In this document: positions 1-7,280 of the stretch, piece by piece
How positions within the stretch are numbered: the first letter of the stretch is position 1
Layout of the letters: each line of letters starts with the position of its first letter
Origin: WLND01 sp040398845
GTDB taxonomy: Bacteria > Actinomycetota > Actinomycetes > S36-B12
Length of the DNA stretch: 64,000 nucleotides
Reading direction: 5' to 3'
Assembly (NCBI GenBank): GCA_040398845.1
Contig: JBBATH010000012.1
Coordinates: 1 to 64,000 of the forward strand
The notes under the pieces: model-generated
The model's database searches: none
What the model saw: only the letters and a program-made list of their open reading frames with translations
Told to the model about the DNA's origin: nothing
Program-made: the position numbers and the translations under genes

Positions 1-53
1 CTGTGACCTCTGGGTTATGAGCCCAGCGAGCTACCGAGCTGCTCCACCCCGCG
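1..53 (-). tRNA. tRNA-fMet (initiator), 3' part cut by window edge
   Basis: Read on the minus strand the segment opens with CGCGGGGTGGAGCAGCTCGG, then a D-arm, and an anticodon arm in which CTGGG and CCCAG close a loop carrying CAT. The unpaired first base (C) and the GGG/CCC anticodon stem are initiator-tRNA hallmarks. The variable loop, T-arm and 3' acceptor strand lie outside the window, so the gene is incomplete here only because of the window boundary. Confidence 0.93.
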
Positions 54-137
54 TTGCCTTATTGCTTGGTAAACAATACGTGCCCGTGGCGAAATGACCA
101 AATCGGCGCATCCGTCGCCATGACAAAGCGAGACCAA

Positions 138-3104
138 CTAGGCCGCTGCACCGGCTTCGGCAGTCGTTGATGGCTTTGGCGCCGGCACCGCAGTGCCTGT
201 CAGCGCAGCCTCAGCAGCCGCAGCCCTTTGCAGGGCGGCTGCAAGCTGCTTTTGGGCGACGTCGTAGGCCGTGAAGTCGCCGGTCGTGAGTGCGAGCCGT
301 CCGGCTTCGTATGCCGCCTGGGCCTGCGCGATCGCGATTGAGAGTTCAATCGCAGGGTCGGTTGACGTCTCAGGAACTATCGGCACCGGAGTTGGGATCG
401 GCGTGATGCCCTCATTGGCCTCATCGGGGATGGGCTCGGGCGTTGCGATCGGCGACGAGCCGAGTACCTTCGCAAGCGCGACAGACAGCGAATCTTCGAG
501 CGCCACATTGGACCCGTATCCGACGAGCACCTTGCGCAGCAGTGGGTAGCCATCGGTCGTCGCTCGCAAGAACACCGGCTCGACATAGAGCAGGCCTCCA
601 TTGAATGGGAGCGAGAGCAGGTTGCCGAGATCGACCTCTGAGCCACCGCGGCGCAGCAGGCTCAACTGCGAACTCACGAGTGGATCGGATTCGAAGTTGT
701 TCTGGACCTGCTGCGGTCCTGGGATCGTCGTATTGCTTGGCAACTGCAGGACTCGAATCTTCCCGTAGTCCGCTCCCGGCGCCGAGTCGACGGCCATGAA
801 TGCGGCAAGGGTCTGCCGGCGTTGGGGGGCGAAGGTCGTCGTGAGCGAGAAGGCTGGCTCGATCTGGCCCGGCATCTGGAGGGTGAGGTAGTAGGGGGGC
901 TGGAACACCTGAACCGGCGAAACCGTCGGATCGAAGGGCACGATCCACACATCGGTGCCGTTATAGAAGGTCGCTGGATCCGTGACGTGGTAGCGGCTGA
1001 GCACGACGCGCTGCACCTTGAAGATGTCCTGCGGGTAGCGAACATGCGCCATGAGGTCATCGGACATTTCGCTCGTCGGCACCACGACCCCGGGGAAGGC
1101 CTTCATCCAGGTCTGGAGCACCGGGTCTGTGGGATCCCAGGCGTACAGCGTGACGGTTCCGTCGTAGGCGTCGACGACCGCCTTCACGGCGTTGCGCATG
1201 TAGTTGAGCTGGTCCTGCGGGAGCAGTCCTCCGGGGAGGGTTCTGGTCGTCGTCGCATCGCTCGTCGCGTCCGACAGAGACACGCGACTCGAGTAGGGGT
1301 AATCGTTCGACGTCGTATAGGCATCAATGATCCACTTGATGCGGCCATCAACGACAACGGGATACGGATCCTGGTCGAGCGTGAGCCAGGGAGCGACCTT
1401 TTCGACGCGGGTGAGCGGGTCGCGATCCCAAAGGATGCGCGACTCTGGATTCACGAGATCTGAGAGCAGGATGTTCGTGTCCTGGAACTTCGTCGCGAAC
1501 AGCAGGCGGTTGAGCGCCGAACCGATGCTCACTCCGCCCGTGCCCTGATACGTATTCGTCTTTTGGCCAGTTGGGCTTGCGTCATCCGGATAGTCGAGTT
1601 CGACGGGTGTCGAGCCCTCCGGCGCTCCGACGATGCTGTAGACCGGCGATAGTTCGCCGAAATAGACGCGTGGTTCAACGACGTCGAGCGCACCCGTCGG
1701 GGGGATATCGCTCTCGAAGAAGTCTGGCTGCCCGTTTGTGAGCGCGGTGTTGTCGTAGGCCGAGACGAATCCGTAGCCGTGGGTGAAGACCGCGCGGTCG
1801 TTGGTCCAGTTGCGCTGGCCCTCCGAGATACCAGCGAGATTGATCTCGCGCACTGCAACAACGGCGCCTCGCTGCTCGCCATTGACCTGATAGCGGTCGA
1901 CGTCGAGCTTGTTATTGAACGAGTAGTAGCCACGGATCTGCTGAAGTTGGTTATAAGTGGGCGACACGACCGCCGGGTCGAGGAGTCGAATATTCGAGAG
2001 CGTTCCCTGGCTCGCGGCGAGGACCTCCTTCGACGGCGGATCGACCGTCCCCGGGTAGTCCTTGATTTCGGCATCCACGATGGCATAGGCGTCGCGGGTG
2101 GCATCAATATTACGCTGGATGTAGGGAGTTTCCTTGACAAGCTCACTAGGCCGGACCTGGAACTGCTGCACGATGATCGGGTAGATCGTGCCCACGACGA
2201 CGCTCGTGAGGATCATCAAGCCGAGGCCGATGATGGGGATCGCCCAGGACTGGCGGAACACGTTCACGATGAACAGCGCCGCCACAATGAGGGCAACGAA
2301 GGTAAGAATGTTGAGCGAGGGCAGTACCGCGTTCACATCCGTGTACTTCAGGCCGGTGAAGCCCGTCACGAGGCTCTCGCTCTTGATCGCGAGGCCGAAT
2401 CGGTCGTACCAGTACGAGACCGCCTTGAGCAGCAAGAGCAGCGCAATGAGGACTGAGAGTTGGATTTGCGCACCCTTCGAGGCGCGGTCGCCCTTCGGCT
2501 GCAGCCGAAGTCCCCCGTACAAATACTGAATGACGACCGCCGCGATGATCGCGATGAATAGCAGCGCAAACCCGAAACCGAGGAGGAATCGAATGAAGGG
2601 GAGCGTGAACGTGTAGAAAGATAGGTCCAGCCCGAACTGCGGGTCGTTGATCCCGAATGGGGTGGCGTTTCGCCAGAGCAGGTAGGAGCCCCACTCACCT
2701 GAGGCAGTGAGACCCGCCAGGAGCCCCATGACAAGGGCTACAGCGAGCATGAGACGAACGCGGTAGGGCTCGATGGAGGCGCGATAGCGCTCAAGGCTCG
2801 CTTGCTCGGGGGTCATGCCGCGGAAGGTCGGCCGCGTGCGCCAAGCCCACCACATGATGGAGAAGAGTCCGCCGACCATGAGACCACCGAAACCGACGAA
2901 CATGACGGCCCGGGTCACGATCTGCGTCGTGAACACCTCCGTCTTGTCGACGGACTCAAACCAGAGTAGGTCGGTGTAATAACCGGTGAAGATTACGAAG
3001 GTGATGACGATCACCCCGAGGATGATGAGCGTGGGCAAGAGCACCCCACCACGTCGCTGCATGGTCGCCTGCTGGTCGGTTGCCTCTGGCATCTCAAACG
3101 TCAC
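138..3104 (-). CDS. UPF0182 family multi-pass membrane protein
   Basis: A 988-residue protein of the UPF0182 (COG1615) family, common in actinobacteria and cyanobacteria; its function is not established. About seven hydrophobic segments occupy the first 310 residues (near 20-42, 62-86, 118-137, 165-195, 213-232, 262-285 and 290-311), followed by a large, probably extracytoplasmic domain with family-typical stretches such as RGYYSFNNKLDVDRY and THGYGFVSAYDN. The C-terminus is a low-complexity Ala/Pro tail preceded by an alpha-helical Ala-rich segment. The start is GTG with a weak AGG upstream; an in-frame ATG follows four codons later. It stands next to the PDZ/Lon-like protease as in mycobacteria (Rv3193c beside Rv3194c, from memory). 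Family assignment is firm; function is unknown. Confidence 0.93.
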   Translation of the reverse strand: MTFEMPEATDQQATMQRRGGVLLPTLIILGVIVITFVIFTGYYTDLLWFESVDKTEVFTTQIVTRAVMFVGFGGLMVGGLFSIMWWAWRTRPTFRGMTPEQASLERYRASIEPYRVRLMLAVALVMGLLAGLTASGEWGSYLLWRNATPFGINDPQFGLDLSFYTFTLPFIRFLLGFGFALLFIAIIAAVVIQYLYGGLRLQPKGDRASKGAQIQLSVLIALLLLLKAVSYWYDRFGLAIKSESLVTGFTGLKYTDVNAVLPSLNILTFVALIVAALFIVNVFRQSWAIPIIGLGLMILTSVVVGTIYPIIVQQFQVRPSELVKETPYIQRNIDATRDAYAIVDAEIKDYPGTVDPPSKEVLAASQGTLSNIRLLDPAVVSPTYNQLQQIRGYYSFNNKLDVDRYQVNGEQRGAVVAVREINLAGISEGQRNWTNDRAVFTHGYGFVSAYDNTALTNGQPDFFESDIPPTGALDVVEPRVYFGELSPVYSIVGAPEGSTPVELDYPDDASPTGQKTNTYQGTGGVSIGSALNRLLFATKFQDTNILLSDLVNPESRILWDRDPLTRVEKVAPWLTLDQDPYPVVVDGRIKWIIDAYTTSNDYPYSSRVSLSDATSDATTTRTLPGGLLPQDQLNYMRNAVKAVVDAYDGTVTLYAWDPTDPVLQTWMKAFPGVVVPTSEMSDDLMAHVRYPQDIFKVQRVVLSRYHVTDPATFYNGTDVWIVPFDPTVSPVQVFQPPYYLTLQMPGQIEPAFSLTTTFAPQRRQTLAAFMAVDSAPGADYGKIRVLQLPSNTTIPGPQQVQNNFESDPLVSSQLSLLRRGGSEVDLGNLLSLPFNGGLLYVEPVFLRATTDGYPLLRKVLVGYGSNVALEDSLSVALAKVLGSSPIATPEPIPDEANEGITPIPTPVPIVPETSTDPAIELSIAIAQAQAAYEAGRLALTTGDFTAYDVAQKQLAAALQRAAAAEAALTGTAVPAPKPSTTAEAGAAA

Positions 3105-3176
3105 AAATTGAACCTACGCCACCGTTGCCTTTTTCGCATCACCCCCCTGCCGAGCGTGCACAATCCGGGACTTCGC

Positions 3177-4271
3177 TCAGCCTTCGTTGGCGGGGCAGCC
3201 AACCGGGCTGCCTCCGGTCGTCCACGCCTCGATAGCCGTCACGGCCCCAGAGACCGTGCTCACCGCTGCAACCGTGAGGCCATCGGGCACGTGCCCGCTC
3301 GCCTCTTCACAGTGCACGGCGGGCATCAAGAACAACTCGGCTCCGTTATTTCGAGCCCCCGCAAGTTTCTGGCGAATACCGCCGATCGGCCCGATCTCAC
3401 CCTCTGGTGTAATGGTGCCGGTACCCGCGATCGTCCTGCCCTTCGCGAGGTCTTGTGGGCTCAATTTGTCGATGAGGCCGAGGGTGAACATCAGCCCTGC
3501 GCTCGGTCCGCCGACATCCTCGAGGGTGAAGTCGATGTTGAAGTCGGGGGCGTAGAAGATGCCCACCCCAATCCCGATGATCGGGAGTGACTCATCGTCA
3601 GGATTGGCGATCGACGTCACGGTGAGCCGTTTCGTTTCATCCTTGCCGTCGATGCGCCGGACGACCTCGAATTCGAAACTCGTCCCGATCGGGTTCGAAC
3701 GAATCGTCTCGACGACCTGTTGGGCCTGGTCAACCTTCACCCCGTCGATGGACAGAATGTGGTCCGTCGGCTCAAAAATGCCCTCGGACGGCGACTCCCC
3801 GTACACCGTGGTGACGACCAGTTCCTTATTCACCGGCATCTTTAGGTAGTTGAGGGCCGCTCCGACAGCATCGGATTCCGAGGTGCTGAACATCACCGCC
3901 TGACGTCGCTTGACCTCCTCGCCGGACACCTCGTCGGGGTAGATGAGTTCGCGTGGCAACACGGCGTCAGCCGGGTTGAACCATGAGGCCATCGCATCGA
4001 CAAAGGTCAACCCGCCGCGCGGACCGCCCGACTCCATAACGGTGGTCATCTCAAGGCTGCCGGTCGTCGGGTAGGTCGTCGTGCCTTCGATGGAGATGAC
4101 GGGCTTGTCATCGACGGTCCCGATCACATTGAAGGTGGGCCCTGGCGCCATCTTCACGAACGGAACCGGCAGCAGGAAGGCGATGGCGAGCAGGACCAGC
4201 AGGCTTGAGGCACTGACGATGAGTACTCGGCCCCGCGAAGAAACGCTTCCTGGCGCAGCCGGTTCGGTCAC
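3177..4271 (-). CDS. PDZ-domain, Lon-like (S16) membrane-anchored protease, YlbL type
   Basis: 364 residues. One N-terminal membrane segment (about 15-37) is followed by a PDZ domain (about 150-220, with GIFEPTDHILSIDG) and a Lon-type proteolytic domain. The serine-lysine dyad is visible: Ser257 in GGPSAGLMF and Lys302 in GGIRQKLAGA. Family members are membrane-tethered serine proteases lacking the Lon ATPase; the active domain is expected outside the cytoplasm. I chose the GTG start because it overlaps the stop of the upstream 68-codon gene (GTGA), which indicates translational coupling; the reading frame stays open upstream but that part reads as the other gene out of frame. Related to M. 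tuberculosis Rv3194c. Substrates are unknown. Confidence 0.92.
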   Translation of the reverse strand: MTEPAAPGSVSSRGRVLIVSASSLLVLLAIAFLLPVPFVKMAPGPTFNVIGTVDDKPVISIEGTTTYPTTGSLEMTTVMESGGPRGGLTFVDAMASWFNPADAVLPRELIYPDEVSGEEVKRRQAVMFSTSESDAVGAALNYLKMPVNKELVVTTVYGESPSEGIFEPTDHILSIDGVKVDQAQQVVETIRSNPIGTSFEFEVVRRIDGKDETKRLTVTSIANPDDESLPIIGIGVGIFYAPDFNIDFTLEDVGGPSAGLMFTLGLIDKLSPQDLAKGRTIAGTGTITPEGEIGPIGGIRQKLAGARNNGAELFLMPAVHCEEASGHVPDGLTVAAVSTVSGAVTAIEAWTTGGSPVGCPANEG

Positions 4272-4474
4272 TCGTTGTCCCGGGGGGCGTTGCGGCGCCG
4301 AGGTTCGCCCGGCTCCTGCGGCATCGGCCGCTCCATCGCATCGGCCAACCGTCGGAGGTTCGCCATGCCCTTGGTCGCCTCGGTTGGTTTTTCCGGCCGC
4401 GCACGGAGCGTCGCCCAGAGCACGGCGATGACGGTCGCGGAGATGGGGAACAACCACCAGATGAGTGCAGACAC
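4268..4474 (-). CDS. small single-pass membrane protein coupled to the PDZ/Lon-like protease
   Basis: A 68-residue ORF beginning GTG. Residues 3-23 (LIWWLFPISATVIAVLWATL) form one hydrophobic segment, followed by a hydrophilic tail rich in Arg, Pro and Glu (KPTEATKGMANLRRLADAMERP). Its stop overlaps the start of the protease gene by GTGA, so the two are almost certainly co-translated. The pattern of a short signal-anchor and basic/proline-rich tail suggests a membrane accessory of the protease, but this is inference. No recognised domain. The region also reads open in the protease frame, but that alternative N-terminus lacks membrane or domain features and is His/Arg-rich, as expected for a shadow. 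Confidence 0.72.
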   Translation of the reverse strand: MSALIWWLFPISATVIAVLWATLRARPEKPTEATKGMANLRRLADAMERPMPQEPGEPRRRNAPRDNE

Positions 4475-4541
4475 AAGTCAAGGGTAACCCCGTCACCGAT
4501 ATGCCGGGGCAGCCCCGCCCATTACCGGCGTCGCCTGCCCC

Positions 4542-4624
4542 GACGAAGCCGAGGCCCCCAGGTCTGTGAGTTTCCGTTCGCCTTCCCCAAGCGAGCGGAA
4601 GCCTGTTATCCCGGGGGCTTCGTC
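4542..4624. repeat. nested inverted repeats (possible structured RNA or terminator)
   Basis: Outer arms GACGAAGCC (4542-4550) and GGCTTCGTC (4616-4624) are exact complements. Inner arms TTCCGTTCGC (4572-4581) and GCGAGCGGAA (4591-4600) pair at 9 of 10 positions, the exception being a U-G wobble if the plus strand is transcribed but a C-A mismatch on the minus strand. Between them CCCCC/GGGGG and CAGG/CCTG can extend the helix. The whole could fold into one long stem with a 9-base terminal loop. I compared it mentally with SRP RNA, RNase P RNA, tmRNA and common riboswitches and recognise none. Confidence 0.5.
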
Positions 4625-4711
4625 ATGAGGCAACCTACGGTCCTGCCCCGCCCACGTCAACGAATGACCACCTCGTCGCTTCTTCCATTGTTGACGACGC
4701 TGGGGAAAGGC

Positions 4712-4819
4712 TGTGGATTGAGTCCTGCTGGGTGGGGATGGGCGGTGCACGCTCCTGTGGATGATGCTGGGGGAAACCACCGCTGCTAGGGGAGAACGCC
4801 CGAGATCTCCTGTGGATAA
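4712..4819. promoter_or_regulatory. cluster of three DnaA-box-like 9-mers
   Basis: TGTGGATTG (4712-4720), TGTGGATGA (4756-4764) and TGTGGATAA (4811-4819) lie in the same orientation; the last is the exact complement of the consensus DnaA box TTATCCACA. No replication gene is near, so an origin is unlikely; a DnaA-titration or regulatory site is possible. Confidence 0.4.
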
Positions 4820-4845
4820 GAGAAAATTCTGCGACACGACTACAT

Positions 4846-4859
4846 CTACCCGCGGGTAG
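4846..4859. promoter_or_regulatory. 14-bp perfect palindrome, operator-like
   Basis: CTACCCGCGGGTAG is fully self-complementary and sits just downstream of the NUDIX gene stop. It could be a dimeric regulator site or part of a weak terminator; there is no T-tract. Confidence 0.3.
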
Positions 4860-4877
4860 CTGCTTCGCACGTACCCG

Positions 4878-5435
4878 TCACGAAACGGGGATCCGGCCCC
4901 CGGAGCCAAGCGGGCTCATCGCCGCCTCAAGGAGCGCCAGCACGCTCCCGTCGAGATCCTCCGGAAGCCCCGTCAGTGGAAACCACCGCAGGTCATCTGA
5001 CTCGTCGCTTTTCACCGCACATGCATCGGCCCGGACGGTTGCGAGGTATTGGACGTCGAGGTGCTCGCTCATCGTGCCGGCACATGGCACCGGGTGGCGG
5101 TCGAGCCGAATCGGGGCCGTACTGATGAGCACGTCGGCTATGCCGCTCTCCTCGATCGCCTCGCGCCGTGCCGCCTCGCGAAGGGACGGGTCATCTGGCT
5201 CGCAGTGGCCGCCGAGTTGCAACCAACGGCCCACCTTTGGATGAAGGGTGAGCAGGACCCGCTCCCGGTGCTCATCCATGACAAGAGCACTCGCGGTGAG
5301 GTGACCGATCCGACACTCGCGCCACATGGCGTCGTCGTGCTCCGCGAGGAATTGCAGGTACTCCTGGCGAAGCCGAGCCTGACCCTCGTCCGGGGGCAGC
5401 CATGATTCGAGCGCCGCGGTTGCGTCAGCCCGCAT
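4878..5435 (-). CDS. NUDIX hydrolase
   Basis: 185 residues. The NUDIX signature reads GGHCEPDDPSLREAARREA followed by IEESGI at about residues 85-110, with the REAIEESG metal-binding core intact; the Glu expected eight positions before that core is Pro. Such proteins hydrolyse nucleoside-diphosphate-linked substrates with Mg2+; the substrate cannot be read from sequence. The ATG chosen overlaps the end of the upstream zinicin-like gene by 11 bases, consistent with coupling; the frame remains open further upstream only as an Arg-rich shadow of that gene. C-terminal residues DLRWFPLTGLPEDLDGSV are typical of the MutT-like fold. Confidence 0.88.
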   Translation of the reverse strand: MRADATAALESWLPPDEGQARLRQEYLQFLAEHDDAMWRECRIGHLTASALVMDEHRERVLLTLHPKVGRWLQLGGHCEPDDPSLREAARREAIEESGIADVLISTAPIRLDRHPVPCAGTMSEHLDVQYLATVRADACAVKSDESDDLRWFPLTGLPEDLDGSVLALLEAAMSPLGSGGRIPVS

Positions 5436-6792
5436 CGCCTGGCCCGAGGTCCAGCGGTCCACTCGATCGCTCGATAAAGCCGAGGGGATCGGCAAGATCG
5501 TCCGCGGCTGGGAGCATGTCGGGGTGCGCCCATAGGGCATCACGGGCCTCGACTCCGCCAGAAGCGCGCACAGCCGCGAAAAGGGTCGCCGCCTCCCGCA
5601 GGGCGCGCGGACGCAGATCCATCCCGACCAGGGAGCTGAAGGTCCGCTCGGCCGGGCCTCCCGCCGCACGTCTACGTCGCATCGTCTCTTGAAGCGCCCG
5701 GGCCGTCGGGAGTCGCTCGCCAGCCGCGACCGAAACGACATCGTCAACCCAACCCTCGACGAGCGCTAGGAGGGTCTCGAGCCGCGCGATGGCCGCCCGT
5801 TGCTCCTCGGTGTCCTGGGGCTGCAGGAGACCTGAGGACATGAGTTCCTGAAGGGCCTGCGGATTCGACAGGTCGACATCCCCCATGACCTCCTGGAGTC
5901 GCTGGGGATCGACGCGGACGCCACGCGCGTACTCCTCGATCGCACCGATCATGCGCGCCCGCAACCACGGCACGTGCGCGAATAGCCGCTGGTGCGCCGA
6001 CTCGCGTAGGGCGAGGTACAGCCGCACATCGTTCGAATCCACCCCGATGCCATTGCCGAGCTCCTCGATGTTGCGTGGGAGCAGTGCGCATGTCGCTGAG
6101 GGCAGCAGCGGGATGCCGATATCGCCAGCTCCGACCACCTCCTTTGCCAGCGCGGCGAGGGCCTGTCCTAGCTGCATGCTGAAAGCCGCCGCACCGAGCT
6201 GCTGGGCCATCCCAAGCATCGGCTGGAGCATCGACATCATCTCGGCGGGTACCCCACCGGGGAACATGGCGCGGAACTGCTCGGGCAAGGCCGCATTGAG
6301 CGCCTCGGAATCCAGGCTCCCCAAATCGGAGGGCTTTGGCATTGCTCCGCCCACAACCTGCTGCATGTGAACGGCGATCGGCTCGACATAGTGCTGCCAC
6401 ATGGGCAGGGTCTGCTCAAGCCATTCGGATCGGCTCCAAGCGAGAGGGGTGCCCGACGTCGCCGGGAGCACCGTGGCCTCGTCAAGCCACACATCCGCAA
6501 GGTGCACCGCCTCGACGACCGCGCGCGCCTGGGCATCAGCGACGACCGGGTCGCCGCCACTATCAGGATTGGCGAGCTGTTGGCGTGCGATGTCACGAAC
6601 CATCTGCCAGTTCACCGGCCCGGTCTCCCCTGACGTGCCAGCGCTCTGGAGAAATGCACCGAGCTGTTGGAGCGCCGCCCCGATGGAGTTCATGTCGAAC
6701 GGGTTTTGTCCGGCGCCGCCGCTGTTCGGGCTGTTGTTACCCGGGCCGTCGTTTCCCGAGCCGAAACCGAATCCAAAGGGGAGATCGCTCAT
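5425..6792 (-). CDS. zinc-dependent metalloprotease-like protein (DUF2342 / zinicin_2 family)
   Basis: 455 residues. The N-terminus is Gly/Asn-rich (about 1-35), followed by the helical DUF2342 domain annotated in actinobacteria as a putative hydrolase or zinicin-like metallopeptidase (TIGR03624). The segment LRESAHQRLFAHVPWLR (about 262-278) occupies the place of an HExxH motif but reads RESAH, so the first metal-binding His is replaced, as I recall for the family; catalysis is therefore not certain. LPSATCALLPRNIEEL (231-246) is another family hallmark. It starts with ATG and its end overlaps the NUDIX gene. Homologue of M. tuberculosis Rv3195 (from memory), in the same neighbourhood. Confidence 0.85.
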   Translation of the reverse strand: MSDLPFGFGFGSGNDGPGNNSPNSGGAGQNPFDMNSIGAALQQLGAFLQSAGTSGETGPVNWQMVRDIARQQLANPDSGGDPVVADAQARAVVEAVHLADVWLDEATVLPATSGTPLAWSRSEWLEQTLPMWQHYVEPIAVHMQQVVGGAMPKPSDLGSLDSEALNAALPEQFRAMFPGGVPAEMMSMLQPMLGMAQQLGAAAFSMQLGQALAALAKEVVGAGDIGIPLLPSATCALLPRNIEELGNGIGVDSNDVRLYLALRESAHQRLFAHVPWLRARMIGAIEEYARGVRVDPQRLQEVMGDVDLSNPQALQELMSSGLLQPQDTEEQRAAIARLETLLALVEGWVDDVVSVAAGERLPTARALQETMRRRRAAGGPAERTFSSLVGMDLRPRALREAATLFAAVRASGGVEARDALWAHPDMLPAADDLADPLGFIERSSGPLDLGPGDAG

Positions 6793-6817
6793 GAGTCAAC
6801 GGTAGCCCGACAAACGA

Positions 6818-6847
6818 AGGCGGGACACCCATGAGGGTGCCCCGCCT
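6818..6847 (-). terminator. hairpin terminator downstream of the zinc-ribbon gene
   Basis: AGGCGGG-A-CACCC and GGGTG-C-CCCGCCT pair at 12 of 13 positions around the tetraloop ATGA. It lies between the stop of the DUF5679 gene and the start of the next minus-strand gene, so it probably ends the former's transcript. No strong T-run follows. Confidence 0.65.
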
Positions 6848-6902
6848 GTTCGCTGTCAGCGTGGCTGGTCTTGCCAGCGCGAACACAATGCGTGTCGCGC
6901 TG

Positions 6903-7061
6903 TTAGGCCTTGCCCAGAATCCGGGTCACCTTGGTTCCGCAGGTCGGGCAGATGCCCTTGGCGAAACGACGGCCGTTCGTCTCCTCGACGTGGCCAGTGA
7001 ACTCACGCTTGGCCTTGCACTTCACGCAGTACGCCTCGCCGGTATAGCTTTCCTCGGCCAT
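6903..7061 (-). CDS. DUF5679 small zinc-ribbon protein
   Basis: 52 residues with two CxxC pairs, YCVKCKAKREF and GICPTCGTKVTRILG, typical of the actinobacterial DUF5679 family; presumably binds one zinc ion. Function unknown. The ATG is preceded by a near-perfect AGGAGG five bases upstream, which settles the start against a longer open frame. It ends at a strong hairpin, so it is probably monocistronic, divergent from the M20 peptidase gene. Confidence 0.88.
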   Translation of the reverse strand: MAEESYTGEAYCVKCKAKREFTGHVEETNGRRFAKGICPTCGTKVTRILGKA

Positions 7062-7280
7062 GGGGCCCTCCTGACTTACTGGGTCACGCCGCGGAAACCG
7101 CGGCCGGTGGCTGATACCACCTCGCCCGCCGAAGCGGGTCGCCCTCACGATAGGGCACGTCAGGGGTCGGATTCCCCATGCACGGTCGTGGCGCGTCGCA
7201 TTTTGGGCAAAATTTCGGACATTTGGGACATTTCGTTCAAATTTCGCTCAATGAGACCGGGTGCGCCAGAATCATCGCTC
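7062..7280. promoter_or_regulatory. divergent promoter region with AT-rich direct repeats
   Basis: Spacer between the divergent zinc-ribbon and M20 genes. Positions 7199-7250 are markedly AT-rich for this genome and contain the tandem 9-mers GGACATTTG and GGACATTTC (7217-7234) and three copies of ATTTCG. This could be an operator or promoter; no convincing -35/-10 pair was found for the plus-strand gene. A TATCGT on the minus strand is a possible -10 for the zinc-ribbon gene. Confidence 0.35.

Larger units (their letters stand above)
4475..4877. other. 403-bp intergenic gap with inverted repeats and DnaA-box-like sites
   Basis: The only gap above 300 bp in the window. Both flanking genes are on the minus strand. 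I see no credible gene: the one open frame crossing it (minus strand, about 4493-4909) has no start signal, no recognisable domain and runs antiparallel to structured repeats. It contains a nested inverted repeat, three DnaA-box-like sites and a 14-bp perfect palindrome, each listed separately, plus a GC-rich self-complementary GGGGCAGCCCC-like patch near its left end. Confidence 0.7.

Noticed and set aside
4475..4877. SRP RNA, RNase P RNA, tmRNA or a c-di-AMP riboswitch
   Set aside because: None of the conserved cores I know for these RNAs is present on either strand.
4493..4909. A 138-codon minus-strand open frame over the intergenic gap
   Set aside because: It begins inside the NUDIX gene end, has no ribosome-binding site or recognisable domain, and crosses inverted repeats and DnaA-box-like sites.
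6831..7280. N-terminal extension of the M20 peptidase
   Set aside because: The upstream open frame runs antisense to the DUF5679 gene and across AT-rich regulatory DNA, and its residues fit no domain.
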